Shown: positions 11,210 to 21,269 of the stretch, piece by piece
Numbering within the stretch: the stretch's first letter is position 1
How the letters are laid out: the number at the start of each line of letters is the position of its first letter
Assembly (NCBI GenBank): GCA_032871835.1
Contig: CM065299.1
Location: 7,969,001 to 8,033,000 of the forward strand
Origin: Dipteronia dyeriana
Taxonomy: Eukaryota > Streptophyta > Magnoliopsida > Sapindales > Sapindaceae
Direction of reading: 5' to 3'
DNA: 64,000 bases
Translations under genes and position numbers: made by a program
Notes under the pieces: model-generated
Told to the model about the DNA's origin: nothing
The model's input: only the letters and a program-made list of their open reading frames with translations
The model's database searches: none

Positions 11210-11560
11210 TTGTATAACAATGGTGATTTGGTGATAATGTGGATCGAGAGATGAAATTTAGGGAGATGCAGGTGATTTGGATTTGGATATTTGGAGATGA
11301 GTGGTTATGGTGATTTGTTGACTTGTTTTTTAAGAGATCCGAAAAGATATCTTTTTCGAAAGCTTTTGTTGAAATCTTGAATCCCTTTTTTTTTAATTAA
11401 AAATTAAAAAAGAGATATAATAGAGTTTGTGTTTTTAAATTAGAATTTTATATATTAATAAATAAAAAATTGACCAGGGATATATTTTTATATTTAAAGA
11501 TAAAAATACTTTTAAAACCGTTAAGTTAAACTAAATGTTAATTAAAAATATCGGTAAGTT
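11210..11560 (+). repeat. Duplicated block A, distal part, copy 1
   Basis: Positions 11217-11374 match 39645-39801 ('gggagatgcaggtgatttgg', 'gatccgaaaagatatct'), and 11440-11560 match about 39985-40075 ('tatatttaaagataaaaata'). Both copies are on the plus strand and lie at a similar distance downstream of the GSL5 3'-end blocks. They probably belong to the same duplication, interrupted in copy 1 by the foldback element. Confidence 0.75.
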
Positions 11561-12258
11561 TTTAAATAGTATTTTTATTCACTGTAAACCCCTTTTTGAT
11601 ATTTTTTTTAAAGAAATACATATTCACATCTCCAATACAATTATCTAAAGTCAAATGTGTATCTATTTTATGATCAATCATAATAAATCAATTATTATAT
11701 TCTCTCACCTCTTTTATTTTATAATATATTTAAATTAGCTTTAATATTATAGGTGGAAAGAATTAGAAATCATAGTCACCATATTTCTAAACGAGTTTTT
11801 AGAATTGAAAACTCAACTCTTTATTCTCAAAAAAAAAAAAATTATCACATCATCTACATATTTAACTTAAATAATTGTATTGAAGAGAGATTCTAATTTA
11901 TTTAATATCTATTCTATTTGACAATTCATTTTCTTTTTGTATTACAGATGCTATTAATTATAGGATCACCTACTGCCATAGCTTTAAGGTCCGAAATTGC
12001 ATCCTATTGAAGAACTACCCGTTATACTGTCAAAAAAGTTTAATATTATGTTGTATATATATATTCATTCAAAAAAAAAAAAGGTTCCAGCAAAACAAAT
12101 GGTAATAAGCAGATGATATCAAATTCAAAAGAAAGTAGACACTTCTGATAATTTAAGTATAATCTACTATTTTGCATTTCTATATATTTTAAACATGTCA
12201 AAAAATATCAAAATAAAAAATAAAAAATAAAAAATAAAAAATCGGGGAATGCCTTACC
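11561..12258. other. AT-rich intergenic DNA with a dispersed repeat
   Basis: No gene is seen. Positions about 11600-11960 resemble about 35780-36090 ('acaattatctaaagtca', 'taataaatcaattatta', 'gctttaatatta'), so this is a dispersed non-coding repeat, probably transposon-derived. The remainder is A/T-rich with poly-A runs. Confidence 0.5.
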
Positions 12259-12604
12259 TAGGCATGCCCACGGTTCCGGTTCCAGAAGGAGCCGGAGCCG
12301 GAGCCGGAACCGGAACCGGAACCGTAGACCGGTGGTTCCGGTTCCTGTTCGTTTTTTTTTTTTTTTTTTTTTACAATTTAGCATGAGAAAAATAAAATAA
12401 AATAAAAAATATTTTTTTTGATGGAACCGGAACCGGAACCGGAACCGAACCGCCGGTTCCAGGACTGTTTTTTTCGAAGGAGAACCGGAACCGAACCTTC
12501 AACCCCACGGTTCCAGTTCCGGTTACGGTTACGGTTACGGTTACGGTTCATTTCACACGGTTACAGTTCGATTCCACGGTTCGAACCGTACCGTCGTCAG
12601 TCTA
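12259..12604. mobile_element. hAT-like non-autonomous element with GGTTCC repeats
   Basis: Flanked by an 8-bp duplication with one mismatch (gccttacc at 12251-12258, gccttatc at 12605-12612). The ends TAGGCATG and CAGTCTA are imperfect inverted repeats. Just inside both ends are arrays of the hexamer GGTTCC/GGAACC (12275-12345 and 12420-12580), with a T-rich centre. This sub-terminal organisation is known from plant hAT elements. The reading frame at 12418-12717, with Glu-Pro repeats, is an artefact of the hexamers. Confidence 0.7.
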
Positions 12605-12612
12605 GCCTTATC

Positions 12613-13310
12613 TATGGTCTTTCCTTCAAGAACAATTGCAGCATGTCAATTAAGGCCTTGCAACAAAATCCATATGTAGGAATGACAAAATTATTCATAT
12701 TTATTCATTCCATTTAAAAAGGAGATGGAAACTATTCATGGACGAAGCAGAGATGGATACTATCTTAAATTTTATTTTCGGGGATAGAGATGGATATCGA
12801 TATCCATCCCCCATCCGGATCCATTATAGCTTTTATAATTTTAAAAATAAAATTATTATGTGATTATTTATTCTAATTATATTAGTTATTAACTTATTAT
12901 TATTATTATTTTATCATCAAAACCTTGAAACATATGGTCGTTGTGTAAACATTTTTCAGTTGCTGCTTTTCGAAAAATAAAAATGAAAATGAAAACAGTG
13001 TTTTTGGTTTCATTTTCGAATTCTGAAAAAAACGTCTGGTAGCATATACTGACAGCTGTATTTTGAAAATGAAAACGGAAAAAACACGTCTAGTAGATTA
13101 ACCGAAAACTATCAAAAATTGAAATATCAATTTTGGCATTTTGTTTAATATTATTACAACTATAAACAAATTGATTACATAATTAACCAATATATTTTTT
13201 GTATTATAATTTTTGAATTAAACAAAAGTAACACATCAAAAATTAATTCAATAAAACATATCAAAAAATGAATTAATCAAAACTAAACTCTTAAATTATA
13301 AAAAATAATT

Positions 13311-13355
<45 letters not shown>

Positions 13356-14500
13356 AATAAGATAATATAATATAGAATATTAATATACTAATTATAATTC
13401 ACATATAGTAATATATGTTATAATATTATATACATAATATATATTGTATAATATATATATATATATAAGACAGGCACTTTGGTCATTTAAGAGTCTTGTC
13501 TCGTCTTGTTCTAGCCATATCAAATGTATAACAGTACCATTAATAGTTTTTAAAAAAGTGAAAAACAAAAAACAAATATTTTGTGTTTTTCAAATATTTC
13601 ACTTTTAACACTGATTTTGTTTTTCAAATTTTTTTTCGAAAAAACAAAAATAAAATGAAAAACGGTTGACAAACACGTTTTCGAAATCGTTTTTAAAAAA
13701 TAAAAACGAAAACAGATTGAAAAACAGTTGCAGGGCGTGAACCTAGATTTCTAAGACAAGTATGATACTCTGATTGTCGCATGGTGATGGAGGAATGAGA
13801 ATATTTATGGTTTTTTTATTAAGCTGTTGGAGAAAATTAAATTGTGAAGTTCTATGTGATTTGATTTTTTTTTTTTTTGAAGTTATGTTATTTGAACTTT
13901 ATTGTGTGTACCACATTACAAATGATAGATACATTTTTCTTTGGTAACTACAAAAATTTATATATTTTTATCAGATACGAATTAGATGTGGCAGTGATGA
14001 ATAACTCCGCCTCAATTCGGATATTATCCGAATTTGCCCCGTACTCTTAGAATTGAGGATGAATACGGGGATAAAAATACATATCTCAAACGGGGTAAGG
14101 GGATGGATATTGGGGTATATGTCCCTAATCCGTTTCATTGCAATCATGTTTTATTTCATTTAATTCATTGGTGTTATAAAAAAATCCATAATTCTACAAT
14201 GAAGTTCAAAATAAAAAATAATAATAAATTTGAAATTTACAATTAGAGGAACAAACATCTCGTTCCAGACAATCAAATGTATTCAAAACAGCATACACAC
14301 TAAGTAATTAAAATTTATACAAATCATTGGGAGAGGTCAAAGAAGGAAGGAGAATTGGTTGGGATGCATACAATGCAGTCGTTAATAAAACAATGAGTAC
14401 ATGGATCCGTCAATAAATCAAACCTAACCGTTCATCGTTGGAAAGAACCGGAGAGAAATCTTGTTTTTTTTTTTTTTCCTTTTCTTTTTTTCCTATCCTA
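12613..14500. mobile_element. Composite of decayed transposons
   Basis: Segments at 12720-12850 and 13990-14130 are rich in 'gggatggatat'/'cggggataaa' motifs in opposite senses, as at the ends of Ac-like hAT elements. Between them, 12940-13740 has two inverted-like margins of 'gttttcgaaaa..aaaaatgaaaa' type around a (TA)n microsatellite, suggesting a second nested element. No transposase is readable. Exact borders and target duplications were not resolved. Confidence 0.4.
13313..13350. repeat. (TA)n microsatellite
   Basis: An uninterrupted run of alternating T and A of nearly 40 bases, within the composite transposon region. Neighbouring sequence to 13470 is also TA-rich. Confidence 0.9.
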
Positions 14501-14504
14501 TCAC

Positions 14505-14668
14505 TGTGAATTTAAAGCCAAAGAAATGGGAAATGCAAACACAATTATAAGAGCCTAACCTATAAAATACAAATAAGCAACCAAGAAGTTGATTACACAT
14601 AAAAATAGGTACAACCCACCTCAAACCTTCAAAGTTCAAACCAAACTCAAATCAAAGCACAAATCACA
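14505..14668 (+). repeat. Dispersed repeat 'R170', copy 1 (upstream of RNase pseudogene)
   Basis: From 'tcactgtgaatttaaa' to 'caaatcaaagcacaaatcac', this segment is nearly identical to 16525-16690 and clearly related to 16757-16930. Copy 1 abuts the RNase T2 pseudogene, so it may include that gene's old promoter. Copies 2 and 3 lie downstream, next to the F-box pseudogene. Confidence 0.85.
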
Positions 14669-14679
14669 CTTCTCATAAA

Positions 14680-16480
14680 CTCCTCCATCTTTACCTCTCA
14701 CTTCTCATAAACTCTTCAAGCAACCATGATTTCTTTTTCGTGTTTAGTTGTTTTGTTTTTGTACTAATTTCTGCAACTATTGGGCATGTTGATCATTTTT
14801 GGTTAGTGCAACTCTATCCACGAGTCTACTGCCTGGCTAATACATACCGTAGCAACAGTAGGGTAAACGGATATCAGTTTTCAATTCATGGCCTCTGTCC
14901 AAATGATATTAGAGAATTAGAGAAAAAACTTTACTCGGAAAATCTGCCCATGGAAAAGCTAAAACATCCGATACGGTAATATGCTTCTACATTCTAGTAA
15001 GTTTTTGTTGTTGTATTATTCTTTTTTCTTTTTCTTTTTTAATTGTTTCAAGCATCTGATCCTTCCCTGCTTAATGATATGAACACATATTGACCAGACA
15101 TGAACGGTGGTTTTCAACCATACGACAACTTAATATTTTGGAACAAGGAGTGGAAAAAACATGGCAGCGGGATCCAACCAACAGACAGTTAGCTGTAACG
15201 TATTTCACGACGACCATTGAGGTGGTGCAAATCTATCAGCTTCTTTAGAAAAGCATAATATAGTTGTCCATATCTTTTGCGACATAAATTCTTTCCGAAA
15301 CACTTTGGAATCAGAAATCGGAGTTAAATGTATTATAGTCCTGCAATGCCATGAGGATCCGATTAGCGTATTTCACCTGAAAGAGGTCCGTATTTGTGTG
15401 CGAAGAGCAGCTACCTCAATGCAATCCTTTTGAGCATAGCAAAGAAAATTGGATATGTCCATTACCTCTAGTCTAGACACCTTTGTGTTTTATCTGTTTT
15501 TTCCTGTGTTAGTGTGACTAAAAATAAATGTACTCTAAAGCATGTATCATCATACGAAGAATCACATGATGATGTATCATCATCATCATTATATATATAT
15601 ATATGAAGAAGGCTTATGCCTATGATACTTAAATATATGTTATCAGACCACCCATCTTCCTCCTTAGACTGCTCTTCTAGCTTGTAAGGCACTACCATGG
15701 ATCAAATTTAGATAATTTTCAAAAAAGTTTAAGTTGTTCAAGTGCTTGCATTAACGAGATAATGAATTTGAGTTACTGTTATTTCTCTTTTTAAACTCCC
15801 AAATTTGTACATTGTTAAATAATAATTATTATTATTATATAATTTTCCAACAACTGTTTTCCCCCGTCAGAGTGGCTGCTTTCTGTTGCCTAAGAAAGGA
15901 TTTATGTTCATTGGCAAATTAATCGCAAATTTAGTGAACATGTATAGCTAAAAGCCTGAAACCTAATTATTGGCAGCTTGTTAATTTGTATTCAGCAGAT
16001 CCATTTCTGAGTTTATGAAGTTTATGTACAATAAAGATTGAAGAGAACAGTACATTTCTTTCTCTCGATTGAAAAAAAAAAAAAAACCTATACGTACAAA
16101 GCTACAATCAAGCAAATCGATTCAGGTCTAATCATTTATAGTATGAAGGAATATTTCCGTTTACCAACTGATTATGCAAAACCATATTAGGTAAGAGACA
16201 TGTTGGCTTTTCTAACAGTTCAAGGATAGAAATTTTCCGGATGGAATTCCGTTCATGTTTTCAATTAAAGATGTTGACAGTATAAAGTACATTAATTGGC
16301 TAATCTGGAGAGATATATAGCAATCTGTCTTCTATGGTAATTTAATTTGTTGATCATGGCATGGTCTCAATGTTCCTTGTATATGAGAATTTTTTTATAC
16401 AAGATGGTTAAATTAATGAACACTCTAATCAAACTTTGCACATTTGTTCAGAAATGAGAATACTTGCATGTTTAATGAAA
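14680..16480 (+). repeat. Duplicated block B, copy 1 (RNase pseudogene and 3' flank)
   Basis: Collinear with 31115-34092 in the same orientation, starting at 'ctcctccatctttacct' and ending near 'atgagaatacttgcatgttt'. Apart from the RNase remnant, 15436-16480 contains no gene. It holds shared landmarks such as 'ttgtgttttatctgtttttt' (about 15481), 'ttggcagcttgttaatttgt' (about 15970) and 'aagatgttgacagtat'. Copy 2 is longer because of a hAT insertion and an expanded AAT microsatellite. Confidence 0.9.
14726..15435 (+). pseudogene. RNase T2 (S-/S-like RNase) pseudogene, copy 1
   Basis: Remnant of a secreted T2-family ribonuclease. Exon 1 carries a hydrophobic leader, then 'FWLVQLYP' and the first active-site motif as 'FSIHGLCP' (family FTIHGLWP). 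A likely donor lies at about 14978. After a roughly 90-base intron come 'LLNDMNTY', then the second active-site motif in 'FWNKEWKKHG' at about 15134-15167, and near 15300-15433 the C-terminal 'VLQCHEDPISVFHLKEVRICV'-like region (family ..L.EV.IC.D). Breaks: the ATG at 14726 is out of frame with the body, the Trp after NTY is TGA, and a stop follows the HG motif. The Trp of the first motif is Cys. A single intron between the two motifs resembles the S-RNase lineage, but that is weak evidence. Confidence 0.8.
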
Positions 16481-16524
16481 TATTGTTTTTCTTTTTTTTT
16501 TCTTTTTCTTTTTCTTATCCTATC

Positions 16525-16930
16525 ACTGTGAATTTAAAAAGCCAAAGGAATGGGAAATGCAAACACAATTATAAGAGCCTAACCTATAAAATACAAATAA
16601 GCAACCAAGAAGTTGATTACACCTAAAAATAGGTACAACCCACCTCAAAGTCTCAAACCTTCAAACCAAACTCAAATCAAAGCACAAATCACCATGACAA
16701 AAATAAAATCAATAAAAAAAAATACCTATTTGCTCACAAAGAAGCTGAAGTTGCAAGAATTTAAAGCCAAAAAAATTGGAAATGCAAAAACAGTTATGAA
16801 ACTAACCTATAAAATACAAATAAGCAACCAAGAAGTTGTTTACATTACAAAAATAGGTAGAATTCAGCAAATACAACAACCCACCTCAAATCTCCAAACC
16901 AAACTCAAATCAAAGCACAAAGTATCACAA
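16525..16930 (+). repeat. Dispersed repeat 'R170', copies 2 and 3
   Basis: Two tandem, diverged copies (about 16525-16690 and 16757-16930) of the segment at 14505-14668. All three share 'cctataaaatacaaataagc' and 'accaaactcaaatcaaagca'. Copy 2 is nearly identical to copy 1, whereas copy 3 has about 10-15% differences and small insertions. Confidence 0.85.
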
Positions 16931-16989
16931 CAAAAGTAAAATCAATAAGAAAATACATATTCTGCTCACAAAGAAGCTGGAGTTGTAAG

Positions 16990-17573
16990 AAACAACCAAG
17001 CGAAAATCCGATTGGGTAAGAAAAAGAGAGAACTTGAAGGAAACTTCACATACCTGCAATCGGGTATGTGAAACCGACGCTTGGCCTCGGGTATGGAAAA
17101 CCAACACCAATCATAAATATCATCACCATCAACAATATCGAGTTCCCTGGCCGATATCATGTAACAATTCATTCCACTTTAGAGGTCAAACCAAAAGCTC
17201 TGTTCAATACATCAATTAACCAATCAAAAATTGAATCAATCACAGAACGTAAATACAAACACAAAACCCTACATTTATTTTTTCAAAACTTTAAAATTAC
17301 CACATTTCCGTTGTGAATGAGATTGTGACAGGTGCGGAAGGAGAGCTCCTTCTTCCACAACGCCGACCACGTAGTAGGTGATGAAGAAGAAGAAGACGAA
17401 CTGTACGAGTATTCAGGAGGGAGGAAGCTGTCCCAAACGACGTTGGAATCGGCAGCGGTTCTGAAGGTAGTTGAGACGCAAGCCAAGCAGCAAGAGTCGC
17501 GAGGGGTGGTGGAGGAGATGATGGCCACTATACAACCCTCCGGTAAGCCTTGCATCTCAGTCATGGCCTCCAA
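16990..17573 (-). pseudogene. F-box / phloem protein 2-B-like pseudogene
   Basis: On the minus strand, the first exon (17573 down to about 17298) reads 'LPEGCIVAIISSTTPRDSC' and 'STTFRTAADSNVVWDSFLP'. This is the F-box of PP2-B proteins, which would recruit targets to SCF ubiquitin ligases. It continues to 'LWKKELSFRTCHNLIHNGNV' before a donor-like gtaatt. The second exon, after an acceptor at about 17202, resumes as S-F-W-F-D-L, then an in-frame TAA, then 'SGMNCYMISARELDIVDGDD' and 'WCWFSIPEAKRRFHI', the start of the lectin-like PP2 domain, ending at about 17053. The TAA sits where family members have Trp. The remaining exon(s) of the PP2 domain are not found; the R170 repeats occupy that side. 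It is a truncated, interrupted pseudogene. Confidence 0.75.
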
Positions 17574-17576
17574 GGA

Positions 17577-18080
17577 AGAAAAGGATTTCTCGAAGGAGGC
17601 TGGTCTCTATCGTTGTTTTTTTTTTTTTTTTTCCTTATATAGTTTGTTGCACATTAAAAAGACACTTGTAACCTTAATCGGTTATAAAACTACATCTTAT
17701 AATATATTTAGTAAACCAAATAACGGTAACGGTAGATATCACAATTATAATTACAACACTTTCATCACAACAGTTGATGTGTCAATTGGTAAGTGGATAC
17801 ATAGATAAGTGAGATAAATCATTATTAATGTGTATTCCCTTACCAATTGACACATCAACTGCCACATATATTGTGATGAAAGTGTTGTGTTTCTAGTTGT
17901 GATATCTAGCATTACTCTAACTTAAAAAAGGGTAAATAAGTGAATGAATATGTCGAGAGTTTTTTTTTTCCGTAATTTGATTTGATACCTTTTATTAATT
18001 TGTTATTTGAAAAAAAGAAACCTAGCTATTATCGATTTACTCTATAAACATTTTTTTTAATATCAAACTAGTTATTACCC
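17577..18080 (+). repeat. Duplicated block F, copy 1 (flank of the F-box pseudogene)
   Basis: Matches 27165-27560 in the same orientation: 'aagaaaaggattt..cgaaggaggc', 'tttgttgcacattaaaaag', 'ggttataaaactacatctta', then 'aatttgacttgatacctttt'-like sequence. A third partial copy of the distal part is at about 26380-26560. Copy 1 is interrupted by a 190-base MITE. Confidence 0.85.
17726..17915. mobile_element. MITE with ~80-bp terminal inverted repeats
   Basis: Ends GTAACGGTAGATATCAC and GTGATATCTAGCATTAC are inverted repeats that continue inward through 'caacactttcatcacaa' and 'cagttgatgtgtcaattgg'. This gives a hairpin that fills almost the whole element. The related block at 27165-27560 lacks it: at about 27330 'gtaaactaaat' runs straight on toward 'aaggtaaataaatgaatg', a natural empty site. 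Confidence 0.8.
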
Positions 18081-18941
18081 GTGCTTTTCACGTGTACAAA
18101 TATATTTCTATAAACAAATAGATAATATCAATAGTTTTTTTATATTTAAAATTGATTTTTGATTATCCTATTAAAAAAAATCTTTAAAAAATATTCTAAA
18201 ATTTATATAGATGAACCTCGGTGAATTAAAAAGTGTTATAAAGAGTATTGTCTAAGTGATAAAGATAATTGTCTACTTCCTCATTCTACCCACTTATAGT
18301 AATCAGTAAATATAAGCTTAAAGTACTTTAAAGCAAAATAATTCATGAACATATTTGTAATAATAATGTAGTCTCTGTGACATTATTCCTACAGAATTCT
18401 TGAAGCCAGCACATGCATTCAATTATTGAAGTTGTATAATAATTCGTAACCAATCAAATAATAAAAAGAAAATTTCATTCAAAACAAATCATAATAGAAA
18501 AACGTAAGAGTTGAAAACAATATTTAACTTTAACCCTGCACAACTTGGCTCTAAATTTGCATCCATCATAAAAAAATAATTAAAAAAATACTTAAAAATA
18601 AGCAAATTTGAGGAATAAAAAAAATATTAGATTTGATAAGCCTATAAAGATAGATGTGCCCCTGGTAGCTATTTCTTACGTGAAGATTCCTCACATTATA
18701 GAACGCTGACAATTCAACAAATTTAACGTATAAGGATTAAATCAATTCATGTTGTTAGTGTAACACTAAAATAAGAATATTACATACAAAGTCTGGGTTG
18801 GAGCTTTTTCAAGCAAAAAATTGTTCAAAGAATTCAAAAAACAGATTCAGAGGAATACCAAGCTAATTGTTAACATGAAGAATTATTGATTTCTTGAATC
18901 TAATAGAAAATATATTTTATAATACATATTAGAATCAAGGA
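18081..18941. other. AT-rich intergenic DNA
   Basis: No gene is recognised. The sequence is non-coding and A/T-rich on both strands. A phrase near 18069 ('ttattacccgtgcttttcacgtg') resembles ends seen in decayed plant transposons, but I could not delimit an element. Confidence 0.4.
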
Positions 18942-18946
18942 TCAAG

Positions 18947-19482
18947 TGTTGGACAAATTTCATCATATGGGGCCACACATGTGAATATTAAATGTGTTGT
19001 GTTATTTTTGGTTAAGCCTAAATTAAAGTGATCTAATTAAGATATAAAGCATTAAGGCTTAATGGTATAATTGTCATGGAATTAATGTGTAGATACCATA
19101 GTACTATTTCTAATTTGTTGAGGGGGCCGAATTAGAAATATATAATATATATAATAATTTAATTATTATATATTTAGGGTTATGGTCCCCAAATTACACG
19201 ATACTTTACGTTTCTCTGTATCCCATCAACAGAGCATCATGAACACAGTAAGGTTCATGGAGATCGTGTTAATTTGGAATATCACAACCCGTTCACAAAT
19301 CTCCAGCGATGGATTCAGGTACGCTTCCGCTTTCTATATTTAACTTTTTCTTGAATTGATATGGGTTATGTCATAATTGTTTAAGGTTTGATTAAGTATG
19401 TATATGAACATGTTTAGGTTAAACATCCAGATTAATTTGGTGCCTAAGCATGTTAGTTTTGTGTTAATCGTAAATCCTAACG
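18947..19482 (+). repeat. Left LTR of Copia element
   Basis: Begins TGTTGGACAA and ends CCTAACG, where the right LTR has CCTAACA, so the terminal base has mutated. It pairs with 25786-26334 at roughly 96% identity by eye. The 3' part contains 'tttctctgtatcccatcaac', probably within the R/U5 region. Confidence 0.93.
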
Positions 19483-19484
19483 AG

Positions 19485-19497
19485 TGGTATTAGAGCC
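19485..19497 (+). other. Primer binding site
   Basis: TGGTATTAGAGCC, three bases after the left LTR, matches the complement of the initiator methionine tRNA 3' end (TGGTATCAGAGCC) with one mismatch. This is the usual primer of plant Copia elements. Confidence 0.9.
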
Positions 19498-21269
19498 ATC
19501 CATAATTGATTCTTAAGGATTTCAGTTTTATTGATTAATTTATGTGTTGAATTCATAAACAAAATATTATGTGTTGAATCCATAGATTATTTGGGTTTTG
19601 ATCTTCTTTTATGAACTTTGGTTGAATTTTGTTGTTTTGGATTCGGTTTTGTTTGATCTTGTATATGAATAATAATTAAAAAAAAAAGATATTCATAATT
19701 GTGTCCTTCTGGTTTTCAAAAAAAAAAAACCAGTTTTGATTTTTGGTCGATGGGTTTTTCCAACCCAGACCATGGTTTTGGGTCGATCTCGGATCAACCG
19801 AGCAGCTTCGTCGGCACTCCTATCCTCGTCGATCACGCGGCTGGTCCAGATCGAGCCCAGATCAGTCGCCAATTCCCTCGATCGATTTGGGCGTCGATCG
19901 CCGGTCGTTGCTTACGATCGGGAAGGTTTGCGGGTGGTTGCGCTGCTGCTTAGCCGCCGTTCGTCGCTTCCTAGTGACGTTCTGGTGGTTAAGGCGGCGG
20001 CGGCAAGAAACCTAGGGTTTCAGAAATCGGTTTTTGCTTCAGGCCCTTCTTTTGAAAATTTGAAATTCTTGTTGGACTGTTTTACAAATTATTTGGGTCA
20101 TTTTGTGATTTTGTAAAGTTTTGGGGTCAGTTTATAATTTCCAAAATTTAAAGGGCCTGTTTGCAATTATGAAAACGATTTGGGGTAGATTTATAATTAT
20201 TGAAAAGTTACTGGGTCATTTTATAATTTTGAAAAGTTTTGGGCCAATTTCTAATTATTACAAATTATTGGGCCAGTTCATGATTTTAACAAATTATAGG
20301 GCCCGATTAGTAATTACTGAAACTTAAGGGGCCATTCTATAATTTTACAAAATCAAGGGCAGTTTTGTAATTTTGATAAAATAAAATATTTTATTTTATT
20401 TCATTTTATTATAAGGATCAACTCAGATTCAAATATTTGGTGGTATACCTTTTATGGTTAAATAAAGTAGTCCATCATTTTAAATGGGCTAATTGAAACA
20501 AGATGTCACCAAAGTGACATCTCTTATGTAGATTGTTCATGAGAGATGTTGGATGTTCGTGTGTGTGTAAATTCATACGGGTATTTACCGGCCCAAAGGA
20601 AGGTTAATACTTGGCCGAATTGCATACACATTTGTGGTGGTAAACATGTGACGATTATAAGGTTTTATGTGTGAATAATAAGTCGATCCAAAGATAGATT
20701 TATTATTTAACATAAATTATTGTCAATGTTTGATCACTAAAACAAGAATACCACTTACAATTAATATTATTTTCTAACGACTTGAAATTAATGTTGTACT
20801 GGGTATCTTAAGATGAGACCGACCATTATTTGGTATATCTTTTATTGTTAAATAAAGTGATCTATCATTCTAAATGGGCTAATTGAAGCAAGATGTCACC
20901 AAAGTGACATCTCTTGTGTAGATTATTCATAAGGGATGTTGGATGTTTGTGTGTGTGTAAATTCATGCGAGTATTAGTCAGTCCAAAAGAAGGTTAATAC
21001 TTGGCCGAATTACACACACACACACACCTGTGGTGATAAATATGTGACGATTATAAGGTTTGACATGTGAATAATAAGTCGATCCAAAGATAGATTTATT
21101 ATTTAACATTAATTATTGTCAATGTTTGATCGCTACAACAAGAGTATCACTTACAATTAATATTACTGTCCAAAGACTTGATATTAATGATGTGCTAGGT
21201 ATCTTGAGATGAGAATTACCATTATTTGAATTTGTTGATTATAATATTTGGTTATTAATGTGAGCATGT
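19498..21269 (+). repeat. Copia leader with two internal repeat arrays
   Basis: This non-coding leader has three parts. A GC-richer stretch (19740-20030) contains overlapping frames without known domains. Next, 20092-20380 is about nine degenerate units of about 31 bp, each of the 'tgggtcattttataattt' type. Last, two long direct repeats of about 390 bp (20436-20828 and 20829-21215) each contain 'aaatgggctaattgaa', 'agatgtcaccaaagtgacat' and 'gtcgatccaaagatagattt'. The reading frames at 19699-20327 are repeat-derived and not supported as genes. Confidence 0.8.

Noticed and set aside
12418..12717. Reading frame with Glu-Pro and Leu-Arg repeats
   Set aside because: The repeats come from the GGAACC/GGTTAC hexamers of a hAT-like element; not a protein gene.
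14034..14246. 70-residue plus-strand frame
   Set aside because: Falls on the GGGGAT-rich end of a decayed hAT element; no domain and no start context.
19699..20327. Overlapping frames in the Copia leader
   Set aside because: Translations follow the ~31-bp repeat or GC-rich leader; three frames are open by composition, with no homology recognised.
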